DNA of 64,000 nucleotides from Acerihabitans sp047324305 (lineage in GTDB: Bacteria; Pseudomonadota; Gammaproteobacteria; Enterobacterales; Enterobacteriaceae), in NCBI RefSeq assembly GCF_047324305.1, contig NZ_CP178740.1, positions 2,728,001 through 2,792,000 of the forward strand, given 5' to 3'. The position numbers and the translations under genes were made by a program. Positions 26,319-35,628 of this stretch are shown here, one piece after another (the stretch's first letter is position 1; every line of letters begins with the position of its first letter). The notes under the pieces were generated by a model, which worked only from the letters and a program-made list of their open reading frames with translations, made no database searches and had not been told where the DNA came from.

Positions 26319-26443
26319 CTCCCGGGGCCGGCGTTGTAAAGCCCCGGCCGGTGGCACGCCAAACCGTACCCGTAAGGATCATACGGCCTATTAACCGCGC
26401 CTTCAGTCCGATTATCGGTGGCATTTTATACAGGATTACTGAC

Positions 26444-27106
26444 ATGTACACATTTTACCAGGCCTATCGTCCGGCAATGCTGACGCTAACCATGCTATTA
26501 GCCGGCTGCGCGGGAAACCCGCCTGTGCAGTACGCCGGTATCGATTCCTCATCACAGCTGCGGCCCAACACCGACGACAAGGCATACCGCATCCCTTACC
26601 GGTATTCGGTTCCGGTCGATTGGAATAAATATACCAATATCATTATCGAACCGGTGGTTGTCTACCAGGGCGCGGACGGCCAGTTTGACGATATGCCGCA
26701 GAAAGACCGTCTGGCGCTGGCCAACTATATGCAAGATAAATTCAGCGCAGCGCTCAGGCCGCGGTTTAGGGAAGTTATCACCCCGGCGGCCAATACCCTC
26801 AGGTTAAAACTGACGTTAACCGGGGCGGATACCACGACGCCGTTTATCGGCACCTTCACCAAATTCGATATCGGCGGAGGCCCCTATAACATAGTGCAGT
26901 CCATCCGGGGTAAGGAAGGCTTAATGAACGGTTCCGTGAATTACGCGGTGGAAATTTATGACGCCAACACCCATCAACTGCTGAACGCCTTTGTCGCCAG
27001 GCAATACCCGAACGCCATGAACGTCAGCGCCAGCATCGGGGCGCTGAGCGCCGCCGAAGTGGGGATTGATAAAGGCGCGGACGAACTGGCCGCCATGCTG
27101 CAATAA
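26444..27106 (+). CDS. DUF3313-type lipoprotein
   Basis: This 220-residue protein has a signal peptide with lipobox LLAGC (cysteine at residue 22), followed by a mature domain of the DUF3313 type. Landmarks are YRYSVPVDWNKYTNIIIEPV and the glycine-rich GGGPYNIVQS. Function in this family is unknown. Start 26444 is favoured because it puts the signal peptide at the N-terminus and has AGGATT upstream; an earlier in-frame start at 26351 would precede the operator-proximal leader. It is divergent from, and probably repressed by, the TetR protein. Confidence 0.82.
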   Translation: MYTFYQAYRPAMLTLTMLLAGCAGNPPVQYAGIDSSSQLRPNTDDKAYRIPYRYSVPVDWNKYTNIIIEPVVVYQGADGQFDDMPQKDRLALANYMQDKFSAALRPRFREVITPAANTLRLKLTLTGADTTTPFIGTFTKFDIGGGPYNIVQSIRGKEGLMNGSVNYAVEIYDANTHQLLNAFVARQYPNAMNVSASIGALSAAEVGIDKGADELAAMLQ

Positions 27107-27124
27107 GCATGATCCAGGCATAAG

Positions 27125-27170
27125 GGCCGGCCCGGATCTGCGTTGCGACCGGGCACGGCCTTTATTTTTA
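27125..27170 (+). terminator. Terminator after the DUF3313 gene
   Basis: A GC-rich stem (GGCCGGCCCGG paired with CCGGGC-CGGCC, one mismatch) is followed by TTTATTTTTA. It lies just after the stop codon and has the classic intrinsic terminator form. Confidence 0.8.
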
Positions 27171-27188
27171 GACTACCGGAGAAACGTT

Positions 27189-27260
27189 ATGAACAACCTA
27201 TTCTTGCTGGGCTTAATTGCCGCCACTTTTCTGTTGAGCGGCTGCATTTGCCTGGGATGA
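27189..27260 (+). CDS. 23-residue lipoprotein
   Basis: ATG 27189 opens a tiny frame of 23 codons that consists of a signal peptide, the lipobox LLSGC and only four more residues (ICLG). After processing the mature peptide would be just CICLG. GGAGAAACGTT provides a ribosome site (GGAG, seven bases ahead). Very short lipoproteins of the entericidin or YoaJ-like size class are known in enterobacteria, but I recognise no specific family. It lies right after the DUF3313 terminator, so it needs its own promoter or read-through. Confidence 0.6.
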   Translation: MNNLFLLGLIAATFLLSGCICLG

Positions 27261-27323
27261 TCTGGGCTGCGTCCTTGCCTGATAATGCGCCCGTAATGCC
27301 ATGCGTTTGATGACAGGCTGGTA

Positions 27324-28532
27324 TCAGAAGGTATAACTCAATTGCGCGACCGCGCCATAGGTGCGGTCTTCACCTACCAGGCCGGTCACATCCAGATGAA
27401 CCACATTAAAGGGCGACAGGCCAAAGCCGGTGGTAAAGACATTATTATCGCTATGACGCATATCCGCGCGATAGCCGGCACGCAATTGCACCCATGTCCA
27501 GGCGTTGATTTCGGCGCCGACGCCGGCGTATTGGTTTTTCTCCCGCGCCGAGAAACCACTGGCAGGGGTCAGGTCGATATCAATGGCGCTGGTGAAAAAA
27601 CCGTTGCTCCAGGAGGTGCCGGCGGTGATCTGCGGGCGTATGTTAAAACTGTCCCGCACTCCGTCTACCTCTTTGGTCTCGACGCTGCGCGCCACCAGGT
27701 TCTGCGCGGCCAGGCCGGCAATCCAGTCCGGTGTGATATTGGCGGACAATCCCAGGTCGATATTGGCCCCGTTTTCCGTGCGCCGGAACTCCTCGTTGCG
27801 AAAATCCGCTTTATCGTAGTGGTTGATGGCGACATTGTAATTATAGGTGGCGACGCGCTGCAGCTTCGGCGTAATGCCTACCGAGAAAGCATGATCGTTC
27901 AGGGTGAATGGCAGGGCCATGGCCACGCCGTATTCCGTCACCAGCGCGCCCATCCCTTCGGCGCGTGACGTCAGCTTGTCCAGATCCGCCGGCACCGGCC
28001 TGATCAAGCCCGCCTGGACGGCGTCGAGGTACGCCAGGTCGCGATTGCTGACATCGGCTTTGACGTTGGCCGTTGCCCAATCCCTGGCGACCAGGGCGAA
28101 GGGCAGGATCGGGTTGGGTACGGCAATCACGCCATTCACTCCGGCTTCGGCCTTGCCTTTATCGCCGGAGACCTCGCGCAGGGCGTTCTCAAATCTTTTT
28201 ATCGAGGCGGGCGAGCCCGTGCCTTTGTTGGCGTCGTCTTTTAATCTATCCCAAGAGGACTGTACGTTATCGAACCCATCCTGCAGGTTATCCGGATCCG
28301 ACACCCTGACGCCCACGGCCGGGAGGATGATACTGATAGCATCATCCTCGCCGTAGCCGGTCAACAGCGCCGGATTCACCAGCGCCGCCGCGCCGTAATG
28401 AGAGGATGCCACTCCGGTGCCGCCCATGGCGTCATTACGCGCCTCGCTCCAGGTGCCGGCGGCCAGCGCCGGGGAAATGGACGCCAGCAGGCCGGCGGAC
28501 AGCAATATATGGGTAATACCGTTACGACTCAT
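27324..28532 (-). CDS. TraF-like outer membrane barrel protein
   Basis: This 402-residue protein has a signal peptide (cleavage near ALAAGT, residue 25). The start of the mature part, WSEARNDAMGGTGVASSHYG, is typical of the family annotated as conjugal transfer TraF-like or FadL-related barrels. Alternating hydrophobic strands continue to the terminal YGAVAQLSYTF, whose last phenylalanine fits an outer membrane insertion signal. No other conjugation gene is nearby, so the TraF name should not be read as a transfer function. Its real role is unknown; it may be a porin-like uptake channel. Confidence 0.75.
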   Translation of the reverse strand: MSRNGITHILLSAGLLASISPALAAGTWSEARNDAMGGTGVASSHYGAAALVNPALLTGYGEDDAISIILPAVGVRVSDPDNLQDGFDNVQSSWDRLKDDANKGTGSPASIKRFENALREVSGDKGKAEAGVNGVIAVPNPILPFALVARDWATANVKADVSNRDLAYLDAVQAGLIRPVPADLDKLTSRAEGMGALVTEYGVAMALPFTLNDHAFSVGITPKLQRVATYNYNVAINHYDKADFRNEEFRRTENGANIDLGLSANITPDWIAGLAAQNLVARSVETKEVDGVRDSFNIRPQITAGTSWSNGFFTSAIDIDLTPASGFSAREKNQYAGVGAEINAWTWVQLRAGYRADMRHSDNNVFTTGFGLSPFNVVHLDVTGLVGEDRTYGAVAQLSYTF

Positions 28533-29006
28533 CGTGATATGACCTTATCTATCAGAAAAATAAACTGCGGTAAAAGCCATCAATTCATTTCTCCCTTAAA
28601 TAAATTTCCAGCCGGGTATTTTTTTATCGGCAGCGGAAGGGAATTCATTAATCGTTTGAAACAATCGCGGGCATTCTGACGAATATCAGGCAGGGTAATA
28701 TATCTACTTAAGCAAAATAGGATGAGCTGACGCGGGGGAATATTGCGCTTTGTTCAAGCGGAAGTAGGGCGGGTGGTTTGGAATGCGGCGTAAAACGTTT
28801 TTTGCAAGGGGTAATAAATGATTATTTATTCACAGATGAAATTTTTTTTTATTATATTAATCATTGATAGGATATTGAAAGAACCCGAGGGTGATAAAAA
28901 GGCGGATCATCAAGACGCTTGCTGCGCGCAGATCGCTGACAATGATACTGGACAATTGGCGTCCGGCGGCTAGAATAAATACTGGGTATACATACAGGGT
29001 AAGCCG
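28533..29006. other. Gene-free A+T-rich stretch between the barrel protein and alkB
   Basis: These 474 bases hold the promoter of the barrel gene at the left and that of alkB at the right. A near-palindrome AATAAATGATTATTTATT lies near 28815, followed by a run of nine T. I see no protein with a ribosome site and no RNA gene that I recognise. Confidence 0.4.
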
Positions 29007-29654
29007 ATGACAATCGATCTGTTCGAGGATGCGCCGCCGCCGCCGTGGCACGAAACAATCGCCCCCGGCGCGGTGGTACTGCACGGATTTGTCCGCGACC
29101 ACGGCCCGGCGCTGCTGGCGGCGGTCAATAGCGTGGTGGCGCAGGTGCCGTGGCGGCATATGACCACGCCGGGCGGCCATGTGATGTCGGTGGCGATGAG
29201 CTGGTGCGGCAATGGCTGGACCAGCGACAGGCGCGGCTACCGTTATTCAGAGCGGGATTCCCGGACCGGCAAGCCCTGGCCGCCCATCCCTGCTATCCTG
29301 ATGGCGCTGGCGGATGAAGCCGCCGTAGCGGCCGGTTTTGGCCGCTACGTGCCGGATTCCTGCCTGATGAACCGCTACGATCCGGGCAGCAAGCTCTCCC
29401 TGCACCAGGATAAGGACGAACATGACTTTGGCGCGCCCATCGTCTCGGTTTCGCTCGGCCTGCCCGCCGTCTTTCAATTCGGCGGCCTGCAGCGCAGCGA
29501 CCGCGCCCAGCGTATCCCGCTGGCCCATGGCGATGTGGTGGTATGGGGCGGGCCGTCCCGGCTGAATTATCACGGCATCCTGCCGGTTAAGGAAGGTTTT
29601 CATCCGCTGGTGGGATCCCACCGCATCAATATTACGCTGCGCAAGGCGCTGTAA
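29007..29654 (+). CDS. alkB: AlkB, oxidative DNA/RNA demethylase
   Basis: This 215-residue iron and 2-oxoglutarate-dependent dioxygenase removes methyl groups from 1-methyladenine and 3-methylcytosine in nucleic acids. The iron ligands are His133 and Asp135 (in LHQDKDE) and His189 (NYHG). The 2-oxoglutarate-binding arginines are Arg206 and Arg212 (SHRINITLRK). Each is offset by two from the E. coli positions I remember (131, 133, 187, 204, 210). In E. coli alkB is co-transcribed with ada; no ada lies beside it here. Confidence 0.96.
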   Translation: MTIDLFEDAPPPPWHETIAPGAVVLHGFVRDHGPALLAAVNSVVAQVPWRHMTTPGGHVMSVAMSWCGNGWTSDRRGYRYSERDSRTGKPWPPIPAILMALADEAAVAAGFGRYVPDSCLMNRYDPGSKLSLHQDKDEHDFGAPIVSVSLGLPAVFQFGGLQRSDRAQRIPLAHGDVVVWGGPSRLNYHGILPVKEGFHPLVGSHRINITLRKAL

Positions 29655-29928
29655 TGCTAATTTCAGGCCGCGCGTTTGCCGCTTTTTTTTATCTTTGCAA
29701 CGCGCGTGCCTGGGGAGTTCTCCGCCTGTATTTTTCGCCATTACCCACATTGATTGCCATGCGTTATATTCACTTTCCGGTCGGGTCGATCGTATTTTTG
29801 TTTTAACCCCCTATGAAAATTAGCTGACAAAACCGCTCGAATATTCAGGCGGGCTGGTATAACATCTTTTCAGAGTTATCATACCTTTATAGTGGCTACA
29901 TTGTTTCCGTTAAGGCAAAGGGCGTTTT

Positions 29929-31374
29929 ATGGCTTTATCTGATTCAAATTCTGAAGATACGCCCAAACAGGACGCCGGTTCGTCACGTATCTCAGGAATG
30001 GCGCTCTTGGTTGCCAGCGCCTTTTTTATGGAATTTCTTGACGGAACCGTGATTGCAACCGCATTACCCGATATGGCGAAGGCATTCGGCGTATCGGCCA
30101 TCGATCTTAATATCGGCATCAGTGCCTATCTCCTGACGCTGGCCGTGTTGATCCCCGCCAGCGGCTGGGTAGCCGAGCGCTTTGGCGCACGGAATGTTTT
30201 CAGCCTGGCGTTGCTTATCTTCACTGTCTCGTCGCTATTGTGCGGATTAACGCATACCGTCACGCAATTTGTGCTGATGCGTATTTTACAGGGTATCGGC
30301 GGCGCCATGATGGTGCCTGTGGGGCGTCTGGTGGTATTGCGCACCACGCCCAAAGATCAGCTTATCAAAGCCATCGCCACCCTGACCTGGCCGGCGTTGG
30401 TGGCCCCCATCATCGGCCCGCCGCTCGGGGGATTTATCACCACCTATGCAAGCTGGCACTGGATCTTTTTCCTCAATGTGCCTCTGGGCGCCATCGCGAT
30501 CACCCTGGCGTGGATCATGATGCCGAACAAGACGCCGGAAGAAAAGCAGCCTTTTGATGTTATAGGTTTTTTTTCATTAGGCATTACCATGCTGTGCCTG
30601 GTGGCCGGGCTGGAAATGTTCAGCCAGGAAAACATTAGCCCCGTTAATGCCGTTGCTTTAATCGTGACCGGCCTGTTAACGCTGGCCTGGGCTATCAGGC
30701 ACCTGCTGCGCGCCAGGGCGCCTTTGATCCGGCTGCGGCCGCTGTCGGTGCCGACGTTTCGCATTACCATGCGGGGCGGCTTCGTGTTACGCGCCACTAT
30801 CAGCTCGGCGCCCTTTATGCTGCCGCTGATGTTCCAGGTCGGCTTTGGCCTGGACGCGTTCCATGCCGGCTCGCTGGTACTGGCGGTATTTGCCGGCAAC
30901 CTGGCGATGAAACCGGCCACCACGCCCCTGATTCGCTACTTCGGTTTCAAAAAACTGCTGCTGGGCAATGGCGTGATGTGCGTGCTGTCGCTACTGTTTT
31001 GCGCGTTCCTGACGCCCGAGTCGCCAAAGATGATGACCCTGGTTCTCTTGTTCTGGGGCGGGCTGAGCCGCTCAATGCAATTTACCGGCATCAGCTCGCT
31101 GGCTTTTGCGGATGTTCCGCCGCAGGAAATGAGCTCCGCCAATACGCTGTTCAGCACGTCGCTGCAGTTGGCAAGCGGTCTTGGCGTGACCCTCGGGGCG
31201 TTGTGTATCCGGGCTGGCGCATGGTTAACGGAGATTCTGGCGTTACCGCCCGCGCCGGGCATGGCTTTCCGGCTGGGATTTGTGGTTATCGCGTTAATTA
31301 CCGCCCTGGCATTATGGGATATCGCCAAGCTCGAACCCCATGCGGGCAGGAATGTCTCCCAAAAGGCACGGTAG
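29929..31374 (+). CDS. MFS drug exporter of the DHA2 (14-helix) type
   Basis: This 481-residue inner membrane protein has about 14 hydrophobic segments. Early DHA2-type motifs are visible: FLDGTVIATALPDMAKAF near helix 1, SGWVAERFGARNVF after helix 2 and the motif C-like GPPLGGFI. It resembles the HsrA/EmrB group of proton-driven exporters. Substrates cannot be predicted. The gene stands alone between alkB and the DUF2382 cluster, with gaps of about 270 and 340 bases on each side. Confidence 0.87.
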   Translation: MALSDSNSEDTPKQDAGSSRISGMALLVASAFFMEFLDGTVIATALPDMAKAFGVSAIDLNIGISAYLLTLAVLIPASGWVAERFGARNVFSLALLIFTVSSLLCGLTHTVTQFVLMRILQGIGGAMMVPVGRLVVLRTTPKDQLIKAIATLTWPALVAPIIGPPLGGFITTYASWHWIFFLNVPLGAIAITLAWIMMPNKTPEEKQPFDVIGFFSLGITMLCLVAGLEMFSQENISPVNAVALIVTGLLTLAWAIRHLLRARAPLIRLRPLSVPTFRITMRGGFVLRATISSAPFMLPLMFQVGFGLDAFHAGSLVLAVFAGNLAMKPATTPLIRYFGFKKLLLGNGVMCVLSLLFCAFLTPESPKMMTLVLLFWGGLSRSMQFTGISSLAFADVPPQEMSSANTLFSTSLQLASGLGVTLGALCIRAGAWLTEILALPPAPGMAFRLGFVVIALITALALWDIAKLEPHAGRNVSQKAR

Positions 31375-31716
31375 GCCGCATAACCCCCTCCTCCGGTCTC
31401 TCAACGGTTGCCCGTTTTAGAGGCCACCGCTTAACGGCCCGATCGCTCCCCCGTCCCTTGCCGCCGGCGTAGAAAACCTGCTGCTTTTTTATCCTGGAGA
31501 GGCTGCTTAATAGTTTAAATCACAGGAGTTTAATACTTTTTTACAATTGTACCCGCTGCGTTCCATTATTTTCTAAAGAATAAACTATGCTTATAACTAT
31601 CACATTAATGATTTTAATCATTCAGTAAAATAGCAATAATGCTTTTATAATCTCATGCTAATTAATAAATTCTAAGTATGTTGAAGTTAAACTTCGGCGC
31701 CGCCTCAGGAGCAGAT
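31375..31716. other. Gene-free stretch ahead of the DUF2382 cluster
   Basis: The left 130 bases are GC-rich. The right part is A+T-rich and probably holds the cluster's promoter. A perfect inverted repeat ATGATT-TT-AATCAT lies at 31608-31621. No gene is apparent. Confidence 0.4.
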
Positions 31717-32136
31717 ATGGATAACAAAAATGCCCCGGACTCTGACCGCCAGGATAATGATAATAAGATTATTCCGCTGGCGGAAGAACATGCCGAATTA
31801 AACATTGCCAGAGTGGTGGACCGCCGGTTGCGCGTGACGCGCACCACCCACTCGGAAGAACAACTGCTGGCAGCGGAATTATATCAGGAACAAATAGATA
31901 TAGAGCATATTGCTAAAAATGAAGAACTGGAAGAAGGCAGGTTCCCGCCGATCCGGCAGGAAGGCGATATCATGATTATTCCTGTTATTGAGGAGCGGGT
32001 TGAAATTATCCGCCGCTATATTCTTAAAGAAGAAGTGCATATACGGAAACTGAAAAAGGAGACGCCTTTTCAGGAAAAGGTAAATGTACGCCGTCAGGAA
32101 ATAAATATTATCAAAGATGATGAAGAAGAACGATAA
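31717..32136 (+). CDS. DUF2382-domain protein
   Basis: This 139-residue, very acidic protein has an opening IPLAEEHAELNIARVVDRR and a DUF2382-type beta repeat (EERVEIIRRYILKEEVHIRK). Proteins with this domain (YsnF of Bacillus is one) are often stress-related, but no activity is established. Start 31717 is preferred because CAGGAG lies ahead of it; an ATG at 31678 has no ribosome site. The next gene begins 31 bases later and carries the same domain, so the two are probably paralogous partners. Confidence 0.78.
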   Translation: MDNKNAPDSDRQDNDNKIIPLAEEHAELNIARVVDRRLRVTRTTHSEEQLLAAELYQEQIDIEHIAKNEELEEGRFPPIRQEGDIMIIPVIEERVEIIRRYILKEEVHIRKLKKETPFQEKVNVRRQEINIIKDDEEER

Positions 32137-32167
32137 CCGTAAACCCAAGCAAGAGGAGGATTCTACT

Positions 32168-33031
32168 ATGGCCCATGAAAAAATAGTGACCGCTTTTAAG
32201 GCGTTACAGCAGGCGCAAGTGGCGAAAGAGAAACTGATCGCAGAAGGTATTGCGGAACATAATATCGATATCATTTCTGGTGAAAGACTGCGGGTAAAAG
32301 ACAAGGAAATTCGCCATCCCAGCTTCTGGCAGCGATTGTTTGGCGATGATGTCGATGATGATTATGCCACTGAATATACCCGGGCCGTGCAAACCGGCGG
32401 GGTTCTGCTGACGGTGCGTGTGCCGAAAGAAGATGCCGACCGGATAGAAACGCTGCTGGATCAGTTGGCGGATGATTACGTTTCTTCCGGCAACACGGAT
32501 ACCCCGGCCTACAATCGCGGGCTGCCAGGCGATACCGGCGCGGTTTATGGCCGTACGGCGAGCGCCGGCGTGGACACGGGCGCGGCCGTCACCATCCCCC
32601 CGGTGGCGACCGGCGGGGCGCTGGAAACGGAAAACCGCGAGTCCCTGAAGCTGGCTGAGGAGCAGGTGGAGATCGGTAAGCATCAGGTCAGCGACGGTAC
32701 GGTACGCGTGCGCCGTTATACCATTGAAGATGAAGTGGCCGAGGATATCTCGTTATATGACCAGCATGCGGATGTTGTCCTGCGCGCGGTGGACGAACCG
32801 GTGTATCTGAGCGATGTCGACTGGTCGGAAAAAACCATTGATATCGAGGAATCCCATGAGGAGCCTGTGGTGAATAAAACGGCGCGGGTAAGGGAAGAGG
32901 CGGCGATTCGCAGCGAAGTGAACGAACGCGTGGAAACGGTAAGGGATACGGTGCGCCGCCAGGAAGTCGATGTAGAAAAAAATGACGCGAACCGTTTTGC
33001 CAGCGATAAATCCCCCGGCTTGCATAAGTAA
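32168..33031 (+). CDS. YsnF-like stress protein with DUF2382 domain
   Basis: This 287-residue protein has two parts. Residues 1-115 resemble the general stress protein 17M-like domain (EKIVTAFKALQQAQVAKEKL, predicted alpha/beta). Residues about 155-270 form a DUF2382 domain (LKLAEEQVEIGKHQVSDGTV) with charged beta strands. AAGAGGAGGA precedes ATG 32168, which is chosen over an earlier in-frame ATG at 32117. It probably forms an operon with the smaller DUF2382 gene. A role in desiccation, oxidative or osmotic stress is suggested by the family only. Confidence 0.8.
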   Translation: MAHEKIVTAFKALQQAQVAKEKLIAEGIAEHNIDIISGERLRVKDKEIRHPSFWQRLFGDDVDDDYATEYTRAVQTGGVLLTVRVPKEDADRIETLLDQLADDYVSSGNTDTPAYNRGLPGDTGAVYGRTASAGVDTGAAVTIPPVATGGALETENRESLKLAEEQVEIGKHQVSDGTVRVRRYTIEDEVAEDISLYDQHADVVLRAVDEPVYLSDVDWSEKTIDIEESHEEPVVNKTARVREEAAIRSEVNERVETVRDTVRRQEVDVEKNDANRFASDKSPGLHK

Positions 33032-33108
33032 ATTCCCATCAGCGGCGCTTCGCTGCCCGCGGCTGAGTCATCGGTCTGGCCCGGGTAGTTTGGCGCCCTG
33101 ACGCCTAA

Positions 33109-33135
33109 CCCGCCGCCCTGGCGGGGCGGCGTTAA
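33109..33135 (+). terminator. Possible terminator after the DUF2382 operon
   Basis: CGCCGCCC (33111-33118) pairs perfectly with GGGCGGCG (33124-33131), giving a tight GC hairpin. The following sequence (TTAAAAACTT) has only a weak T-run, so termination may be partial. Confidence 0.45.
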
Positions 33136-33429
33136 AAACTTATGTATCCGCCGTCTGTAAACCTGGCGGCATTGTCCTTCATTACTGCCGGACGGGCTTA
33201 AAAATCAGCGCTATGGCTAACAAACCCGCGGTGTCGTCAGGCTGGATTATTTGGCCACATCGGCAACCGGTTCGTGTAATTCAAAGTAATCAATTGATTA
33301 ATAACATGTATCCTACACAAGGGGCGTGCGGCCATTTGACCGTGGACAGTAATTAACGCTGTTTTTATCAACAATTCCTGCTTTGGTTAAGTTATGTAAA
33401 GATTTGTTGGTGCATTTGCCATTATATGA

Positions 33430-33454
33430 CTAACATTAAAAAAGCTAATGTTAG
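33430..33454. promoter_or_regulatory. Perfect inverted repeat upstream of the membrane protein gene
   Basis: CTAACATTA (33430-33438) and TAATGTTAG (33446-33454) are exact reverse complements separated by seven bases. The site lies about 100 bases ahead of the start codon, where an operator or an RNA hairpin could sit. No regulator gene is adjacent. Confidence 0.55.
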
Positions 33455-33556
33455 GTTGTCAAAAAAAGGCAATCATTGGCGGGCGAACGCAGGATTCTGC
33501 TCAATCTGAACTGCGATTACACCATGAGAAGTTTAGCGATAAAGGGAGATTTTCAC

Positions 33557-34579
33557 ATGAGCGAAAGACCAATCACTACATCCGATAATTACCATGAGAC
33601 ATGGGTTGAGCCGGTAACCGGTGTCCCGTTGAAACGTATTTCGTGGAGTGCCATTTTCGCTGGTGTCATTATTTCGATGGTGGTCTATTTACTGTTGGCC
33701 ATACTGGGTACGGCCGTCGGCGCCAGCACCATAGATCCCTTGAAAGAAAATAACCCCTTTGACGGCCTGGGCACCGGCGCGGCCATCTGGACCGGAGCCA
33801 GCATGCTTATTGCTATCGCGGCGGGCGCCTATGCCAGCGGGCGTCTGGCCCAGCGCGAAGGGGCGCTGCATGGTTTATTGATGTTCGGTGTGAATACCTT
33901 GATTTGCGCCTGGTTCCTTCTGGTCGTGTTGAATAACGCCATGAGCGGCGCCATGAGTATTGCCGGCACCGGTTTGCAAACCATCGGCAGTGGAATATCC
34001 GCCGCCGCGCCTTCGGTAACACAAATGGCGAAAGATAAGCTGGCGGAAAATAATATTAATCTCGACAGCGTGCAAAATGAACTTGAAACGACACTGCGCC
34101 AGACGGGTAAACCGGAGCTTCAGCCGGAGAATCTGCAAAATAAAGCCCAGGGCGAGGCTAATAATGCCCAAAATCAGGCGTCTGATACCGCTAATCATCC
34201 GCAGACAGCCGATACTGATGTCGCTCAATTTATTCAGGGGCTGATCCAGCGCAATGAAACCACCTTCCAGGCCGCCGATCGCGATGCGCTGAAAAACATC
34301 ATTAAAGCGCGAACCGGTAAAAGCGATCAGGAAGCGGAGCAGATTGTCGATCAGACGGAAAAAAGTTATCAGCAAGCCCGCGCAAAATATGAAGAGCTGA
34401 AACAGCAGGCGGAGCAAAAAGCCCGTGAAGCGGGTGATAAAGCGGCGGCCGCTACCGCTAAAGCCAGCTGGTTCACCTTCTTTATGTTAATTGTCGAAGC
34501 GGTTCTGGCCGGGGTCATGGGCATGGTAGGGCGCCGCACGCAGCCCCGCCCGGTGACCGAGCGTCAGCGTCCGCTGTAA
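33557..34579 (+). CDS. Membrane protein with long periplasmic-type helical loop
   Basis: This 340-residue protein begins MSERPITTSDNYHETW, with three hydrophobic segments at about residues 28-50, 70-92 and 105-125. A long polar helical region of about 170 residues follows, rich in Gln, Asn, Glu and Ala, and a final membrane helix lies near 305-325. The form resembles the PhnA-like/YtxH-like membrane proteins often found near stress genes in soil bacteria, but I cannot name it. Start 33557 has AAAGGGAGA upstream. Proximity to the DUF2382 genes suggests an envelope stress role; this is inference. Confidence 0.65.
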   Translation: MSERPITTSDNYHETWVEPVTGVPLKRISWSAIFAGVIISMVVYLLLAILGTAVGASTIDPLKENNPFDGLGTGAAIWTGASMLIAIAAGAYASGRLAQREGALHGLLMFGVNTLICAWFLLVVLNNAMSGAMSIAGTGLQTIGSGISAAAPSVTQMAKDKLAENNINLDSVQNELETTLRQTGKPELQPENLQNKAQGEANNAQNQASDTANHPQTADTDVAQFIQGLIQRNETTFQAADRDALKNIIKARTGKSDQEAEQIVDQTEKSYQQARAKYEELKQQAEQKAREAGDKAAAATAKASWFTFFMLIVEAVLAGVMGMVGRRTQPRPVTERQRPL

Positions 34580-34784
34580 GGGGCCCATAGCGTAACGGCG
34601 GGTGAACGTTCTGCCCGCCGTTGATAATCTATAACATGCCCGGCCGTTGTTTTCGCGCAAGCTGGGCTCGCCACAGAAATGCTTATCATCCGGGCGGCCT
34701 GTTTATTTTTCTGCGCTGCCAAAGCCTCAGATACTGCAACCTATGGCCGGATGGCGCCAACGCGCTTTCGTTTCGGCCATCTGG

Positions 34785-35528
34785 TTACTGTTCAGCGGCC
34801 CAGAGTATGGCATCGGCGCCCGCCGGGATACGCATTGGACTGGCGGGATCGGTCGCCGCGCGCCATACCGCCTGCGCCACATCCTGTGCATAGGTGATTG
34901 GGCCGGACTCGCCGAACGACGCGAACAGGTTTTTCACCAGCTCGGCATAGGCCTCGTGGTCAAGGCCCTCCGTATGGGGCTGCGCGTTATCGGCGAAACG
35001 GGTTTCGGGCGATCGGCCCGGCAGCACCAGATGGGCGCGCACGCCAAATTGTTCGACCTCCGCGGCCAGCGACTCGGTGAACGCATTTACCGCCGCCTTG
35101 CTCGCCCGGTAAGCGCTGAGCAGCGGCAGCGCCTTATAAGTGACGCTCGACGTAACGTTGACGACGACGCCGCTCTTGCGTTGTCTGAATTGCGGCAGCA
35201 CCGCCTGGGTCAAGGCCATCGTGCCGAAAGTGTTGGTCTCGAAGATTTCACGCACCGTCGCCATCGGCATGCTTTCCAGGGGCGCCGCCGCGCCGACGCC
35301 CGCATTATTGACCAGTACGTCAATCGGCCCGGCAGTCGCCACGGCCCCGCGAATACTCTCTGGATCGGTGACGTCAAGGGCAAGTACGCGCAGGTGTTCG
35401 GAAGGCGGCAGGATATCTTCGCGCGGTGTGCGCATGGTGGCGATAACCCGCCAGCCCTGGTCGAGGAAATGGCGGGCGATTTCGAGGCCGAAACCGGACG
35501 AACAACCGGTGATCAGGACTGTCTTCAT
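34785..35528 (-). CDS. SDR-family oxidoreductase
   Basis: This 247-residue protein has the classical short-chain dehydrogenase features. The nucleotide loop TGCSSGFG lies at residues 7-14, NNAGVG in the middle, and the catalytic pair YRASK with an upstream serine (VTSSV). Arg in the first strand-turn suggests NADP(H). The substrate is unknown. It diverges from the cupin-AraC regulator at 35629, and such divergent pairs usually mean that the regulator controls the oxidoreductase. AAGGAG precedes the start on the - strand. Confidence 0.88.
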   Translation of the reverse strand: MKTVLITGCSSGFGLEIARHFLDQGWRVIATMRTPREDILPPSEHLRVLALDVTDPESIRGAVATAGPIDVLVNNAGVGAAAPLESMPMATVREIFETNTFGTMALTQAVLPQFRQRKSGVVVNVTSSVTYKALPLLSAYRASKAAVNAFTESLAAEVEQFGVRAHLVLPGRSPETRFADNAQPHTEGLDHEAYAELVKNLFASFGESGPITYAQDVAQAVWRAATDPASPMRIPAGADAILWAAEQ

Positions 35529-35628
35529 AAAAACTCCTTACTGAGTGGGTGGCGATGTCCCGATAATAGACGCTGGGGATCGTACTCGCTACAATCAAAA
35601 GTCCATATTTCATTTGCAGGAGTCCGAT

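Larger units (their letters stand above)
33032..33556. other. Long intergenic region ahead of the stress membrane gene
   Basis: The 525 bases contain the GC hairpin at 33111-33131 and a perfect 9-bp inverted repeat at 33430-33454, described separately. An in-frame ATG lies upstream of the membrane protein's preferred start at 33557, so a short N-terminal extension cannot be fully excluded. No further gene is visible. Confidence 0.5.

Noticed and set aside
27324..28532. The TraF-like protein as evidence for a conjugative element
   Set aside because: No other transfer, relaxase or coupling gene is nearby and the family is widespread on chromosomes.
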